This document shows, in pieces, positions 1-7,263 of a DNA stretch of 20,694 nucleotides. The stretch is taken from the NCBI GenBank assembly GCA_038240335.1, contig JBBSDV010000030.1:1-20694 (forward strand). Direction: 5' to 3'. Each line of letters begins with the position of its first letter. The stretch's first letter is position 1. Made by a program: the position numbers and the translations under genes. The notes under the pieces are model-generated. The model did no database searches and was not told the origin of the DNA. It worked only from the letters and a program-made list of their open reading frames with translations. The stretch comes from JBBSDV01 sp038240335. GTDB lineage: Bacteria > Chloroflexota > Dehalococcoidia > DSTF01 > JACRBR01.

Positions 1-627
1 GGAAATCGCCACCTCGAAATCGTCGGTCATGCCCATGGACAGCTCGCGGAGGCCGATAGCGTCGCGCAGCTGCCGTAGCGAGCGGAATACCGCCCGCGCG
101 TCCTCGGGATCGTCGACGCGAGGCGCGACCGTCATGAGACCGACGAGGTCGAGCCGTGGGAGATGCGCGACTTGCGTCGCGAGCTTCGATGCCTCGGCCG
201 ACGTCACTCCCAGTTTCGTTGCTTCGGCGGCGATATTCACCTCAATCAGCACGCGGATGCGCGCGCTCGCACGTTCGTTGATTGCCTCGGCCAGGCGGAT
301 CGAGTCGATGCTGTGGAGTATATCAAAGCGGCCCACGGCGGCCGAAACCTTGTTCCGTTGCAGGTGACCGACGAGGTGCCAGCGCGGTGTGACATCGGCG
401 GCTCGCAATTCGTCGATCTTTGCCGACGCTTCCTGCACGCGGTTTTCGCCAAAGTCACGCAGGCCCGAGTCGAAGGCGGCGCGGACGTCGGCAGCGGGAT
501 GTGTTTTCGAGATGGCGATGAGCGTGACGGCATCCGGGTCACGGCCGGCGCCGACAGCCGCGCCGGCGATGCGACTACGCACAGCGACGACGTTGGCAGC
601 AATGCGGGCGTCGGCTTCGGCCATCAT
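1..627 (-). CDS. yggS: YggS/PLPBP family PLP-binding protein (3' truncated by window edge)
   Basis: Pyridoxal-phosphate homeostasis protein with the alanine-racemase N-terminal barrel fold. It binds PLP but has no known catalytic turnover, and influences vitamin B6 and amino-acid balance in the cytosol. I translated 209 codons from the minus strand. The frame contains the PLP-lysine motif AISKTHP with Lys41, then FGENRVQE, WHLVGHLQRNK, HSIDS, VLIEVNIAAEATKLG, LVGLMTVAP and LSMGMTDDFEVAI, all hallmarks of the family. Only the last roughly 15-25 residues of a usual 225-235 are off the window. Two adjacent ATGs (627 and 624) are possible starts and neither has a strong ribosome site. The gene begins 8 nt after the histidine-kinase stop, so translational coupling is likely. 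Being third in a two-component operon is unusual for this gene. Family assignment is near certain. Confidence 0.95.
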   Translation of the reverse strand, partial: MMAEADARIAANVVAVRSRIAGAAVGAGRDPDAVTLIAISKTHPAADVRAAFDSGLRDFGENRVQEASAKIDELRAADVTPRWHLVGHLQRNKVSAAVGRFDILHSIDSIRLAEAINERASARIRVLIEVNIAAEATKLGVTSAEASKLATQVAHLPRLDLVGLMTVAPRVDDPEDARAVFRSLRQLRDAIGLRELSMGMTDDFEVAIS

Positions 628-635
628 GTGCCAGC

Positions 636-1937
636 CTATCCGACGGCTGCATCGGGCGACGCGCCGCGTATGTCGGCCTGACGTGGCAGGCGCAGCCTCA
701 CCGTCGTGCCGCGCGACGGCTCGGTATCGACTTCCAGGCGACCCTTGTGGGCATCGACGATCTCGTGTGCAATCGAGAGCCCCAGGCCAGCGCCGCCGGC
801 CGCGCGCGAACGTGCCTTATCGACTCGATAGAAGCGATCAAAGACACGCTCGACATGCTCGGGCGGGATGCCGATGCCCGTATCGATAACCTCGACGACG
901 GCGGTCGTGCTCTCGGCGCGCACGCGCAGCGTCACGGTGCCCCCGGGGGGCGTGTATTTAACCGCATTGTCCAGAAGGATGAGCAGCACCTCGCGACAGC
1001 GCTCCCGATCGCCCTGCACCATGACGGCGTCCGGCACGTCGACCACGAGCGTCAGGCCGGCATCGACGACGAGCGTACCGGCGGCACGACCGGCGCTGCG
1101 AGCCATCTCCGTGACATCGAATGGGGCGACCTGGAGCGTGATGCCGGCGCGGTCGCTACGGGCGAGGACGAGCAGATCATCGAGCAAACGCGTCATGTAC
1201 GACGCTTCCGTGACTATGTCTTCGGCGGCCTCGTCGCCCGGATCGGCGGCGGCGAGTGATTCCGAGTTCGTGCGGATCACGGCGAGCGGCGTCCGCAGTT
1301 CGTGCGACGCATCGGCGATGAACTCGCGCTGGCGCTCGAAGCTGCGCCGCACAGGCCGAATGGCGATCCGCGCCACGGCGAGGCCGCCCGCCGTCGCCAG
1401 CACGAGACCGGCGATGCCGCCGCCGAGCATGACGACGACGAGCGTGCGCAACGCCTTGTCTCGCTCCTCGACGGACTTGCCGGCCTGCACGAAGCCATAC
1501 AGCGCGCCGCTACGGTCGTAGACGGCGAGCGTTCGAATGCTGAGATCATTGCCGTCGGCGTCATACGCTCGGTGATCGGCGCCGCTCGCGCGCGCCGCCT
1601 CGATCGAGGCCTGCGCCGGCAGGCCGTCGGTCGGAACATCGCTGGGGTTCGCGGAGATCGTGCCGTCGGGGGCGAGCAGGAGCACGAAGACGTCGGCGGA
1701 ACCGCCGAGGGATGCGTTGGCGAGAATGGCGCGTACACGATCGTCGCTGCGGGCGATGTCGCCCTCTTGCGTGACTTCGCGCCGGGCAGAATCGCTTACG
1801 TCGCGCACAGCGGCGTCCACGTCGCGCGAGAGACGCTGACGCGCCCAGGCGAAGACGACGACGCCGACGAGCACAAAGACGATGGCGAACGCGAGCACGT
1901 ACCAGGCAGTGAGCCGCCAGCGAAGCGCCTCGAACAT
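636..1937 (-). CDS. Two-component sensor histidine kinase, membrane-bound
   Basis: Membrane sensor kinase of 433 residues that autophosphorylates on His and passes phosphate to the adjacent regulator. Residues 12-32 form the first membrane segment. Residues about 34-160 form an extracytoplasmic sensor domain without a recognisable motif. Residues 165-190 form the second membrane segment. The dimerisation/phosphoacceptor H-box is ADASHELRTPL with His212. The ATPase domain shows the N-box LLDNAVKYTPPGG (Asn324), G1 DTGIGIPPEHVERVFDRFYR (Asp352) and G2 GGAGLGLS (381-388). Only about 20 residues separate the second membrane segment from the H-box, so a full HAMP linker is absent. The ATG follows the response-regulator stop codon with no gap, which implies coupled translation. 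Overall organisation is of the EnvZ/PhoR kind. The stimulus cannot be read from sequence. Confidence 0.96.
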   Translation of the reverse strand: MFEALRWRLTAWYVLAFAIVFVLVGVVVFAWARQRLSRDVDAAVRDVSDSARREVTQEGDIARSDDRVRAILANASLGGSADVFVLLLAPDGTISANPSDVPTDGLPAQASIEAARASGADHRAYDADGNDLSIRTLAVYDRSGALYGFVQAGKSVEERDKALRTLVVVMLGGGIAGLVLATAGGLAVARIAIRPVRRSFERQREFIADASHELRTPLAVIRTNSESLAAADPGDEAAEDIVTEASYMTRLLDDLLVLARSDRAGITLQVAPFDVTEMARSAGRAAGTLVVDAGLTLVVDVPDAVMVQGDRERCREVLLILLDNAVKYTPPGGTVTLRVRAESTTAVVEVIDTGIGIPPEHVERVFDRFYRVDKARSRAAGGAGLGLSIAHEIVDAHKGRLEVDTEPSRGTTVRLRLPRQADIRGASPDAAVG

Positions 1938-2615
1938 CTACGGCTTGAGCATGTAGCCGACGCCGCGGATCGTGTGAATCATCTGCTCGTCGAAGCCCTT
2001 GTCGATCTTGTTGCGCAGATAGTGAATGTAGATGTCGACGACGTTGCTCGCAAAGTCGCGATCATATTGCCAGACATGATCGAGGATCTGCATGCGGCTG
2101 AGCACCTGCCCCTGGTGGCGGAGGAGCAACTCGAGCAGCTGAAACTCTTTGACGGTCAGCTCGATCTCCCGATCGCCGCGGACCGCGCAATGGCGAGAGA
2201 CGTCAAGCGTGAGGTCACCGGCAGTGAGCGGCGCATGGCCGGCGGCGGCGGCGTCGAGTCGGCGACGGCCGAGTGCGCGCACCCGCGCGAGCAACTCCGC
2301 GACGGCGAACGGCTTGACCATGTAGTCATCGGCGCCGGCATCGAGGCCCTTGACGCGATCCTGCACGTCCGTGCGCGCCGTGAGCATGAGCACGGGCGTC
2401 TGAACGCCTGCGACGCGCATCTCGCGGCAGACGTCGAAGCCGTCGCGCTCCGGCAGCATCACGTCGAGCACCATGACATCGAACTCTCCCTTCTTGGCGA
2501 GCCGCAGGGCCTTGTCGCCATCACCGGTCGTTTCGACGTTGTGCGACTCCTCCTCGAATACGCGCTTCACGGCGCGCGCGAGCCGCAGGTCATCTTCGGC
2601 GAGCAGGATCTTCAT
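1938..2615 (-). CDS. OmpR/PhoB-family response regulator
   Basis: DNA-binding response regulator. Counting from the chosen start, the receiver domain covers residues 1-115, with acidic pocket Asp8/Asp9, phosphoacceptor Asp51 in VMVLDVMLPERDG, switch Thr79 in LMLTART and Lys101 in MVKPF. The C-terminal winged helix (about 130-225) has ELTVKEFQLLELLLRHQGQVLSR, VDIYIHYLRNKID and the closing IRGVGYMLKP. I chose ATG 2615 (MKILLAEDD) because a GGAG lies 6 nt upstream and the family usually begins at this point. In-frame ATGs at 2621 and 2636 are alternatives, and the one at 2636 sits where transcription from the upstream -10 box would begin. The histidine kinase gene abuts directly. An array of phased repeats just upstream suggests the protein regulates its own operon. 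Confidence 0.97.
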   Translation of the reverse strand: MKILLAEDDLRLARAVKRVFEEESHNVETTGDGDKALRLAKKGEFDVMVLDVMLPERDGFDVCREMRVAGVQTPVLMLTARTDVQDRVKGLDAGADDYMVKPFAVAELLARVRALGRRRLDAAAAGHAPLTAGDLTLDVSRHCAVRGDREIELTVKEFQLLELLLRHQGQVLSRMQILDHVWQYDRDFASNVVDIYIHYLRNKIDKGFDEQMIHTIRGVGYMLKP

Positions 2616-2631
2616 CACCATCTCCAATTTG

Positions 2632-2675
2632 AACATTGGGAGTATATGGGCGCAAGATTGGAGTGTGATTGGGAG
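2632..2675 (-). promoter_or_regulatory. 11-bp-phased repeat array with -10 box (probable response-regulator binding site)
   Basis: Read on the minus strand from 2675 down to 2632, the sequence divides into four consecutive 11-mers: CTCCCAATCAC, ACTCCAATCTT, GCGCCCATATA and CTCCCAATGTT. Three carry CCAAT in the same phase; the third block is degenerate. The third and fourth blocks contain TATACT (2641-2646), a good -10 hexamer, while no TTGACA-like -35 precedes it. Repeats at 2657-2675 cover the expected -35 position. This is the geometry of pho-box-type promoters, where an OmpR/PhoB regulator bound to 11-bp direct repeats replaces the -35 contact. The site lies between the DUF309 stop and the regulator start. 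Binding by the adjacent regulator is inferred. Confidence 0.5.
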
Positions 2676-2681
2676 CCGACG

Positions 2682-3110
2682 CTATGCGGCGGTGCCTATA
2701 AACTCGATCCGCGGCCGCCGTTGCTCGTCCCAGTCACGAAAGCGTTCGATGCCGAGCGTCGCGATCTCGTCTCGAGCGCGGGTGACCTCCGCGATGAGCG
2801 CGGCGACATCGACACTGAACGTCTCCGGCGGAAACGGAAGCAGCTTTTCGAGCGCGCCGTCGAGGAGCTTGATGATGCCGGGATACTCGCCGCGGACGAA
2901 GTGAACGAAAGCGGCGGCCATCTGGATGACGGCCTGGAAGAACTGACGCTCGGGCCACGGTGTGACCATCCAGAGATCCTCGAGCGTTTCGTGCGACTCG
3001 AAGTAGTACGCGCGATTGAACTGATCGACCGACCGCACGAACTCATCGAGACGCAGCGCCAGTTCGTCGAGCGTCAGCAGCGGTTGATTCTTGAATGGCG
3101 CGTCCGGCAT
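2682..3110 (-). CDS. DUF309 domain-containing protein
   Basis: Small soluble helical protein of 142 residues from the DUF309 family, whose biochemical role is not established. The family signature is clear: FNRAYYFESHETLEDLW at residues 31-47, then ERQFFQAVIQMAAAFVHF and GEYPGIIKLLDGALEKL, giving the typical two-helix-pair pattern with conserved His/Glu residues. The open frame extends upstream to 3257, but that extension is Pro/Arg-rich and has no ribosome site. ATG 3110 has GGGAG 4 nt upstream and starts just before the conserved region. It is divergent from the DUF35 gene across a 181-nt spacer and precedes the two-component genes by 66 nt in the same direction. It could be cotranscribed with them, although the regulator appears to have its own promoter. 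Confidence 0.88.
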   Translation of the reverse strand: MPDAPFKNQPLLTLDELALRLDEFVRSVDQFNRAYYFESHETLEDLWMVTPWPERQFFQAVIQMAAAFVHFVRGEYPGIIKLLDGALEKLLPFPPETFSVDVAALIAEVTRARDEIATLGIERFRDWDEQRRPRIEFIGTAA

Positions 3111-3241
3111 GCGGCTCCCTTTGGGTCGAATCACAGTGCATATAGGCGCGGGTACGGCTATTGTATCGAGTGTCGTACTGGCGCCGATCGCGCCGTCCGG
3201 TGGGCGCCGACCGCGCAGTCGAGCGGGCCGATGATGCGTCG

Positions 3242-3268
3242 TTGACGACGGAAGCATCCGGCTATAAG
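3242..3268 (+). promoter_or_regulatory. Sigma70-type promoter for the DUF35/thiolase operon
   Basis: TTGACG at 3242-3247 and TATAAG at 3263-3268 each match 5 of 6 consensus bases, separated by 15 nt, which is short of the optimal 17. Transcription would start near 3275, giving a leader of under 20 nt that contains the GGAGG ribosome site before ATG 3292. It is the best-matching plus-strand promoter I found in the window. Confidence 0.5.
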
Positions 3269-3291
3269 CAACTGATCGAGACGGAGGCGCG

Positions 3292-3714
3292 ATGGCCGAG
3301 TACGCGAAGCCGCTGCCCTATCCCAGTCCGGACACGCAGCCGTTCTGGGACGCCTGCAAGCGGCATGAGCTTTCGCTGCCGTACTGTGCTGCTTGCGAAC
3401 AATTCTTTTTCTATCCGCGGCAATTTTGCCCGCGCTGCTTCGGTTGGGACATCGAGTGGCGCACGTGCAGCGGGCGGGGCACGCTGTACACCTTCGCGAT
3501 CCAGTTTCGACCGCAGATGCCGGGATTTACGCCGCCGTATGTGACCGCGATTGTGCAGCTCGACGAGGGGCCCCGGCTGATGACGAACCTCGTGGGCGTC
3601 GAACCAATGCCGGGGAACATCCGCTGCGACATGCCCGTCGAGGTCGTCTGGGAGGACGCCACCGATGAGGTCACGCTGCCGCTATTTCGCCTCGTGCTGA
3701 GCGGCCCCTCATGA
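3292..3714 (+). CDS. DUF35 Zn-ribbon / OB-fold protein (acyl-CoA binding partner)
   Basis: Protein of 140 residues combining an N-terminal helical/zinc-ribbon part with a C-terminal OB fold, the DUF35 architecture. Zinc ligands are Cys32, Cys35, Cys46 and Cys49 (YCAAC...QFCPRC). The following stretch GRGTLYTFAIQFRP...PPYVTAIVQLDEGPRLMTNLVG is the typical OB-fold segment. Family members such as ChsH2 and archaeal DUF35 proteins form complexes with thiolase-fold enzymes and help present acyl-CoA substrates. Here the stop overlaps the start of a thiolase-like gene by 4 nt (ATGA), which strongly predicts such a complex. GGAGG lies 4 nt before the ATG. The substrate is unknown. Confidence 0.93.
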   Translation: MAEYAKPLPYPSPDTQPFWDACKRHELSLPYCAACEQFFFYPRQFCPRCFGWDIEWRTCSGRGTLYTFAIQFRPQMPGFTPPYVTAIVQLDEGPRLMTNLVGVEPMPGNIRCDMPVEVVWEDATDEVTLPLFRLVLSGPS

Positions 3715-4874
3715 GCATCAAGAACAAGGTCGCGATCGTCGGCGCGGACGAGACGGACGAGATCGGCATCGTGCCGAACATGACGCCGATCATGATGCAC
3801 GCGCAGGCTGCTCGGAACGCGCTGCGCGACGCAGGCATCGCTCTCTCGGAGGTGGACGGTCTGTTCACGGCCGGCACGGGCATGATGGCGAGCGTGCAGC
3901 TTGCCGAGTACCTCGGCATCACGCCGCGCTACACGGACAGCACGATGACCGGCGGATCGTCGTTCGTGATTCACGTCGAGCATGCGGCCGCGGCGATCGC
4001 GCAGGGGCTCTGCAGCGTCGCGCTGATCACGCACGGCGAGACCGGCTTTTCGGGCCGCAACCGGCGTGGACCGCGCGGCGCGGGCTTCTCGTTCGACGCG
4101 ACACTACCCGCGGCGCAGTTCGAGATGCCGTTCGGGCTCGGCGGCGCCCCAAGCACCTACGCGATGGCGGCGATGCGCCATATGCACGAGTATGGCACAA
4201 CGAGCGAGCAGCTCGCGGAAGTGGCGGTCGCGACGCGCAAATGGGCGCAACTCAATCCGCGTGCGATGATGCGCGACGATCTGACGATCGACGACGTGCT
4301 CGCGTCGCGCTGGGTCGCCTATCCGCTGCATATCTTCGATTGCTGCCTGGTCACGGATGCCGGCGGCGCGGTCGTCGTCGTGGGCGCCGACCGTGCGCGT
4401 GAGTTCAAGAAGGCACCGGTCTGGGTGCTCGGTTCCGGCGAGGCGAGTACACATATGTCGCTGCTCGGCATGGACGATGTGACGCGGACGCCGGCACGCT
4501 ACTCGGGCAAAGCGGCGTTCGACATGGCCGGCGTGACGCACGACGACATCGACGTCGTCGAGGTCTATGATTCGTTCACCTACACGGCCATGGTGACGCT
4601 CGAGGAGCTCGGCTTCTGCGCGAAGGGCGAGGGCGGCGCATTCGTCTCGAACCAGCGCACGGCGCCCGGCGGCGACTTCCCGATGAACACGAACGGCGGC
4701 GGCCTCTCGTACACGCACCCGGGCATGTACGGCATGTTCGTCATAATCGAAGCCGTGCGTCAGTTGCGCGGCGAATGCGGCGCGCGTCAGGTCGCCGGCG
4801 CGAAGCTTGCGCTCGTAAATGGGACGGGCGGGATGCTCAGCGCCACGGGCACGCTGATCCTCGGCAAGGACTGA
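3711..4874 (+). CDS. Thiolase-fold protein lacking catalytic Cys, DUF35 partner (Ltp2-like aldolase candidate)
   Basis: Thiolase-superfamily protein of 387 residues in the SCPx/lipid-transfer-protein branch. Landmarks are MTGGSSFVIHVEHAAAAIAQG (79-99), DVVEVYDSFTYTAMVTLEELGF (281-302), GGGLSYTHPGMYGM (329-342) and NGTGGMLSATGTL (370-382). The region that in true thiolases holds the nucleophilic Cys contains no Cys between residues 72 and 100. The C-terminal Cys motif is replaced by NGTGG, while His336 of the THPG motif is kept. This resembles Ltp2-type retro-aldolases, which cleave acyl-CoA side chains together with a DUF35 protein, rather than Claisen-type thiolases. A non-aldolase role or a product annotated simply as acetyl-CoA acetyltransferase remains possible. 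It is translationally coupled to the DUF35 gene. Confidence 0.9.
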   Translation: MSIKNKVAIVGADETDEIGIVPNMTPIMMHAQAARNALRDAGIALSEVDGLFTAGTGMMASVQLAEYLGITPRYTDSTMTGGSSFVIHVEHAAAAIAQGLCSVALITHGETGFSGRNRRGPRGAGFSFDATLPAAQFEMPFGLGGAPSTYAMAAMRHMHEYGTTSEQLAEVAVATRKWAQLNPRAMMRDDLTIDDVLASRWVAYPLHIFDCCLVTDAGGAVVVVGADRAREFKKAPVWVLGSGEASTHMSLLGMDDVTRTPARYSGKAAFDMAGVTHDDIDVVEVYDSFTYTAMVTLEELGFCAKGEGGAFVSNQRTAPGGDFPMNTNGGGLSYTHPGMYGMFVIIEAVRQLRGECGARQVAGAKLALVNGTGGMLSATGTLILGKD

Positions 4875-4917
4875 CGCGGCATGCCGAAGAAGGCGCTAGC
4901 TGCACGGATGAGCTCGC

Positions 4918-5379
4918 ATGCAGAGCCGCACTGAAGCCTCAGCCGGCGGGGTCATCTATCGGTCTGGCGAATCGGGACCGATCGAGGTTGCGCTGATCCG
5001 CACGCACGAGCGGCGCTGGCAGCTGCCGAAGGGCTGGATCGAGGTCGGCGAGGCTCCGGAGCACGCGGCGATGCGCGAAGTACGGGAGGAGGCCGGCGTC
5101 GAGGGAGAGGTCGTTGGGCCAATCGACAAGATCGAATACACCTTCACCTCGACGTATGATCCGGAGCCGGCGATCGTCCACAAGACCGTGATGTTCTTCT
5201 TGCTCCGCTACACGAGCGGCTCGACGGATGACCACGACGACGAGGTGATCGAGGCGCGCTGGGTGAGCATTCATGATGCGCAACGCATGCTCGCATTTCG
5301 CGACGAGAAGCGGATGGTCTCGATGGCCGAGGAAGCGCTGCGCCGCACCGGTATCGGGGAGCGTACGCAGCCGACGTGA
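4918..5379 (+). CDS. Nudix hydrolase
   Basis: Cytosolic Nudix hydrolase of 153 residues; the family cleaves nucleoside diphosphates linked to another moiety in a metal-dependent reaction. The complete Nudix box spans residues 39-61 and fits Gx5Ex7REUxEExGU exactly, running from GWIEVGE to REVREEAGV. The preceding RRWQLPKG and the aromatic-acidic tail EVIEARWVSIHDAQRML also fit. Size and layout resemble small Ap4A/NUDT2-type or general house-cleaning members, but the substrate cannot be assigned. ATG 4918 was chosen as the only ATG just upstream of the conserved AGGVIYR strand; its ribosome site is weak. It lies 43 nt after the thiolase-like gene and 47 nt before the GGT-like gene, probably on one transcript. 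Confidence 0.94.
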   Translation: MQSRTEASAGGVIYRSGESGPIEVALIRTHERRWQLPKGWIEVGEAPEHAAMREVREEAGVEGEVVGPIDKIEYTFTSTYDPEPAIVHKTVMFFLLRYTSGSTDDHDDEVIEARWVSIHDAQRMLAFRDEKRMVSMAEEALRRTGIGERTQPT

Positions 5380-5426
5380 CGACGGGCGACGGCGAGGACG
5401 GGCGGTCGAGCTGAAGGAGGAATACC

Positions 5427-7010
5427 ATGGCTGAGGCGATGTCGACGTCGTACTTCCGGGGACCCGTGCTCGCTACGCATGGGATGGTGGCATCGGAGCA
5501 CCCGCTCGTCTCGCAGACGGGCGTCGACGTGCTGCGGCGCGGCGGCAACGCGTTCGACGCGGCGCTCGCGATGTCGGCGCTCCTACCCGTCGTCAAGCCG
5601 CACCGGAGCCACCTCGGGGGCGACGCATACATCCTCGCGTATCCGGCAACGGAGCAACGCGTGACGACGATCTGTTCGGGCGGCAAGGCGCCGGCCGGCG
5701 CGACGCTCGACCGCTACCCGGCCGGCATTCCGCAGCATGGCGGCGGCGCGGTCGCGGTTCCGGGCCTCGTCGATGCCTGGCAGGTGTTTCACGAGCGTTG
5801 GTGTACGATGCCGCTCGCAAGCCTGCTCGCGCCGGCGGCGCACTACGCTCGCGACGGATTCCCGGTGTCGCGCGAGCTCGCGCTGACGGTCGGCGGCGCG
5901 CGCGGTCTCTTCACGAAATACGCCGCGCTCGGCGCCTGCATGCAGATCGACGGCGAAGCTGCGTCGTTCGGAGCGATGCTGCGGCAACCGGCGTTGGCGG
6001 CGGTGCTCGACGCCATCGGCAAGGATGGGCGAAGCGCGTTCTATGAGGGCGAGATCGGCGCGAAGATTGCCGCCGGCGTGCAGGCGGCCGGCGGCTCGAT
6101 GACGGAGCGCGATCTGGCGACGCACACGGCCGATGTACTGGAACCGCTATCCATCGATTATCGCGGCGACACGGTGTACGAGACGCCGCCGAACTCGCAG
6201 GGGCTGATCCTGCTCGAAGAACTGAAGATCCTGGAGGGGTATGATCTCGCCGCGTGGAGGCATCTGTCGCCGGAAGCGGTGCATCACATGGTCGAAGCGA
6301 AGAAACTCGCGTTCGAGGATCGGCAGCGGTTCGCGGGCGATGCATCGTTCGTCGATTTCGATCCGCGGCGATTGCTGACCGACGAGTGGGCGACGCGGCG
6401 GCGGGCCGAGATCGATCCGCTCCATGCGCAGACGTCAGCCATCAAAGCGCCGGCGCACGACACGACGTCATTCGTCGTGGCGGACGGCGATGGCAACGTC
6501 TGTTCGTTCATCCAGAGCCTGTATGCGGGCTTCGGATCGGCGGTCGCGATCGAGGGCACTGGCATCATCATGAACAACCGCATGTGCGGCTTCTCGCTCG
6601 ATCCCACGAGCCCGAATGTGCTCGCGCCGGACAAGCGGACGATGCACACGCTTAACACCTATCTCGTGTTCCGAGACGGCAAGCCATACCTGATTGGCAA
6701 CACTCCGGGCGCGGACTTCCAGGTGCAAACGAACCTGCAGGTAATCACGGGCGTCCTCGATTACGGCCTCGATCCGCAGGCGGCGATCGATGCGGCGCGC
6801 TGGGGCGACACGCCCGAGGCGCTGCTCGTCGAGGAAGATATGCCGCAGCGGACGCAGAGCGCGCTCGCAGAGCGCGGGCACGTCGTGCGCTCGATGCCGC
6901 GCGCGACGGCGCCTATGGGCCGCGCCCAGGCAATCGTCATCGACGCCAAGACCGGCGTGATGATCGGCGGCAGCGACACGCGCGGCGAGGGTCTCGCGGC
7001 GGGGTGGTGA
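5427..7010 (+). CDS. Gamma-glutamyltransferase family protein (Ntn hydrolase)
   Basis: Self-processing Ntn-hydrolase of the gamma-glutamyltranspeptidase family, 527 residues. The expected cleavage site and new N-terminal nucleophile is Thr346 in AHDTTSFVVADGDGN, followed by the small subunit with GTGIIMNNRMCGFS and NTPGADFQVQ. The large subunit shows ASEHPLVSQTGVDVLRRGGNAFDAALA and the PPNSQG loop. The Arg that binds the gamma-glutamyl carboxylate in characterised enzymes (FRE before APA) is replaced: the segment reads CSGGKAPAG. The substrate may therefore not be glutathione; acylase-like members of this family are known. No signal peptide is visible, so it is probably cytoplasmic. AAGGAGG six bases before the ATG is the strongest ribosome site in this operon. 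It closes the gene run begun at the DUF35 gene. Confidence 0.93.
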   Translation: MAEAMSTSYFRGPVLATHGMVASEHPLVSQTGVDVLRRGGNAFDAALAMSALLPVVKPHRSHLGGDAYILAYPATEQRVTTICSGGKAPAGATLDRYPAGIPQHGGGAVAVPGLVDAWQVFHERWCTMPLASLLAPAAHYARDGFPVSRELALTVGGARGLFTKYAALGACMQIDGEAASFGAMLRQPALAAVLDAIGKDGRSAFYEGEIGAKIAAGVQAAGGSMTERDLATHTADVLEPLSIDYRGDTVYETPPNSQGLILLEELKILEGYDLAAWRHLSPEAVHHMVEAKKLAFEDRQRFAGDASFVDFDPRRLLTDEWATRRRAEIDPLHAQTSAIKAPAHDTTSFVVADGDGNVCSFIQSLYAGFGSAVAIEGTGIIMNNRMCGFSLDPTSPNVLAPDKRTMHTLNTYLVFRDGKPYLIGNTPGADFQVQTNLQVITGVLDYGLDPQAAIDAARWGDTPEALLVEEDMPQRTQSALAERGHVVRSMPRATAPMGRAQAIVIDAKTGVMIGGSDTRGEGLAAGW

Positions 7011-7263
7011 GGAGCGTCGCGTAAGCGTAAAGACGACGCGGGCCGAACGTTCGCACCACGAAGAGACGGCGAAGACGCGAGTCGAGGCGTTCGCGCGAAG
7101 AAGCGCAAAGGAATGAATCGCCGATGCACGAGTTCTGGAACTAAGAGCGGCGGCCGTTCGGGCGAGATCCATCGCTTCGCGCTGGATGACAACGCAAGAG
7201 GCGGCCAGGCTTCCTCGCTGTGCGCGATCATGCCTTGTCGCGTTGGCGGCGCTCACAACACCG
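7011..7263. other. Intergenic spacer between convergent genes
   Basis: A 253-nt spacer between the ends of the GGT-like gene and the debranching-enzyme gene. It contains an inverted repeat GCGTCG/CGACGC (7014-7019 and 7034-7039, 14-nt loop) just after the GGT stop and a 10-bp palindrome TTCGCGCGAA at 7090-7099. Neither is followed by a T-run, so neither is a convincing intrinsic terminator. No coding frame here has recognisable protein content. Confidence 0.4.

Noticed and set aside
1302..3245. Plus-strand open frame of 647 codons
   Set aside because: It runs antisense to the kinase, regulator and DUF309 genes, is rich in Arg/His/Asp with no domain, and exists only because GC-rich codons on the other strand avoid stops.
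4881..4934. 17-codon open frame between the thiolase-like and Nudix genes
   Set aside because: No ribosome site, no meaningful composition, and it overlaps the Nudix start.
7008..7263. Possible selenocysteine read-through of the GGT-like TGA, since selA is in the window
   Set aside because: The frame stays open after the TGA, but the added sequence is Arg/Lys/Ser-rich without similarity to the family, which normally ends at this point, and no SECIS-like hairpin is evident.
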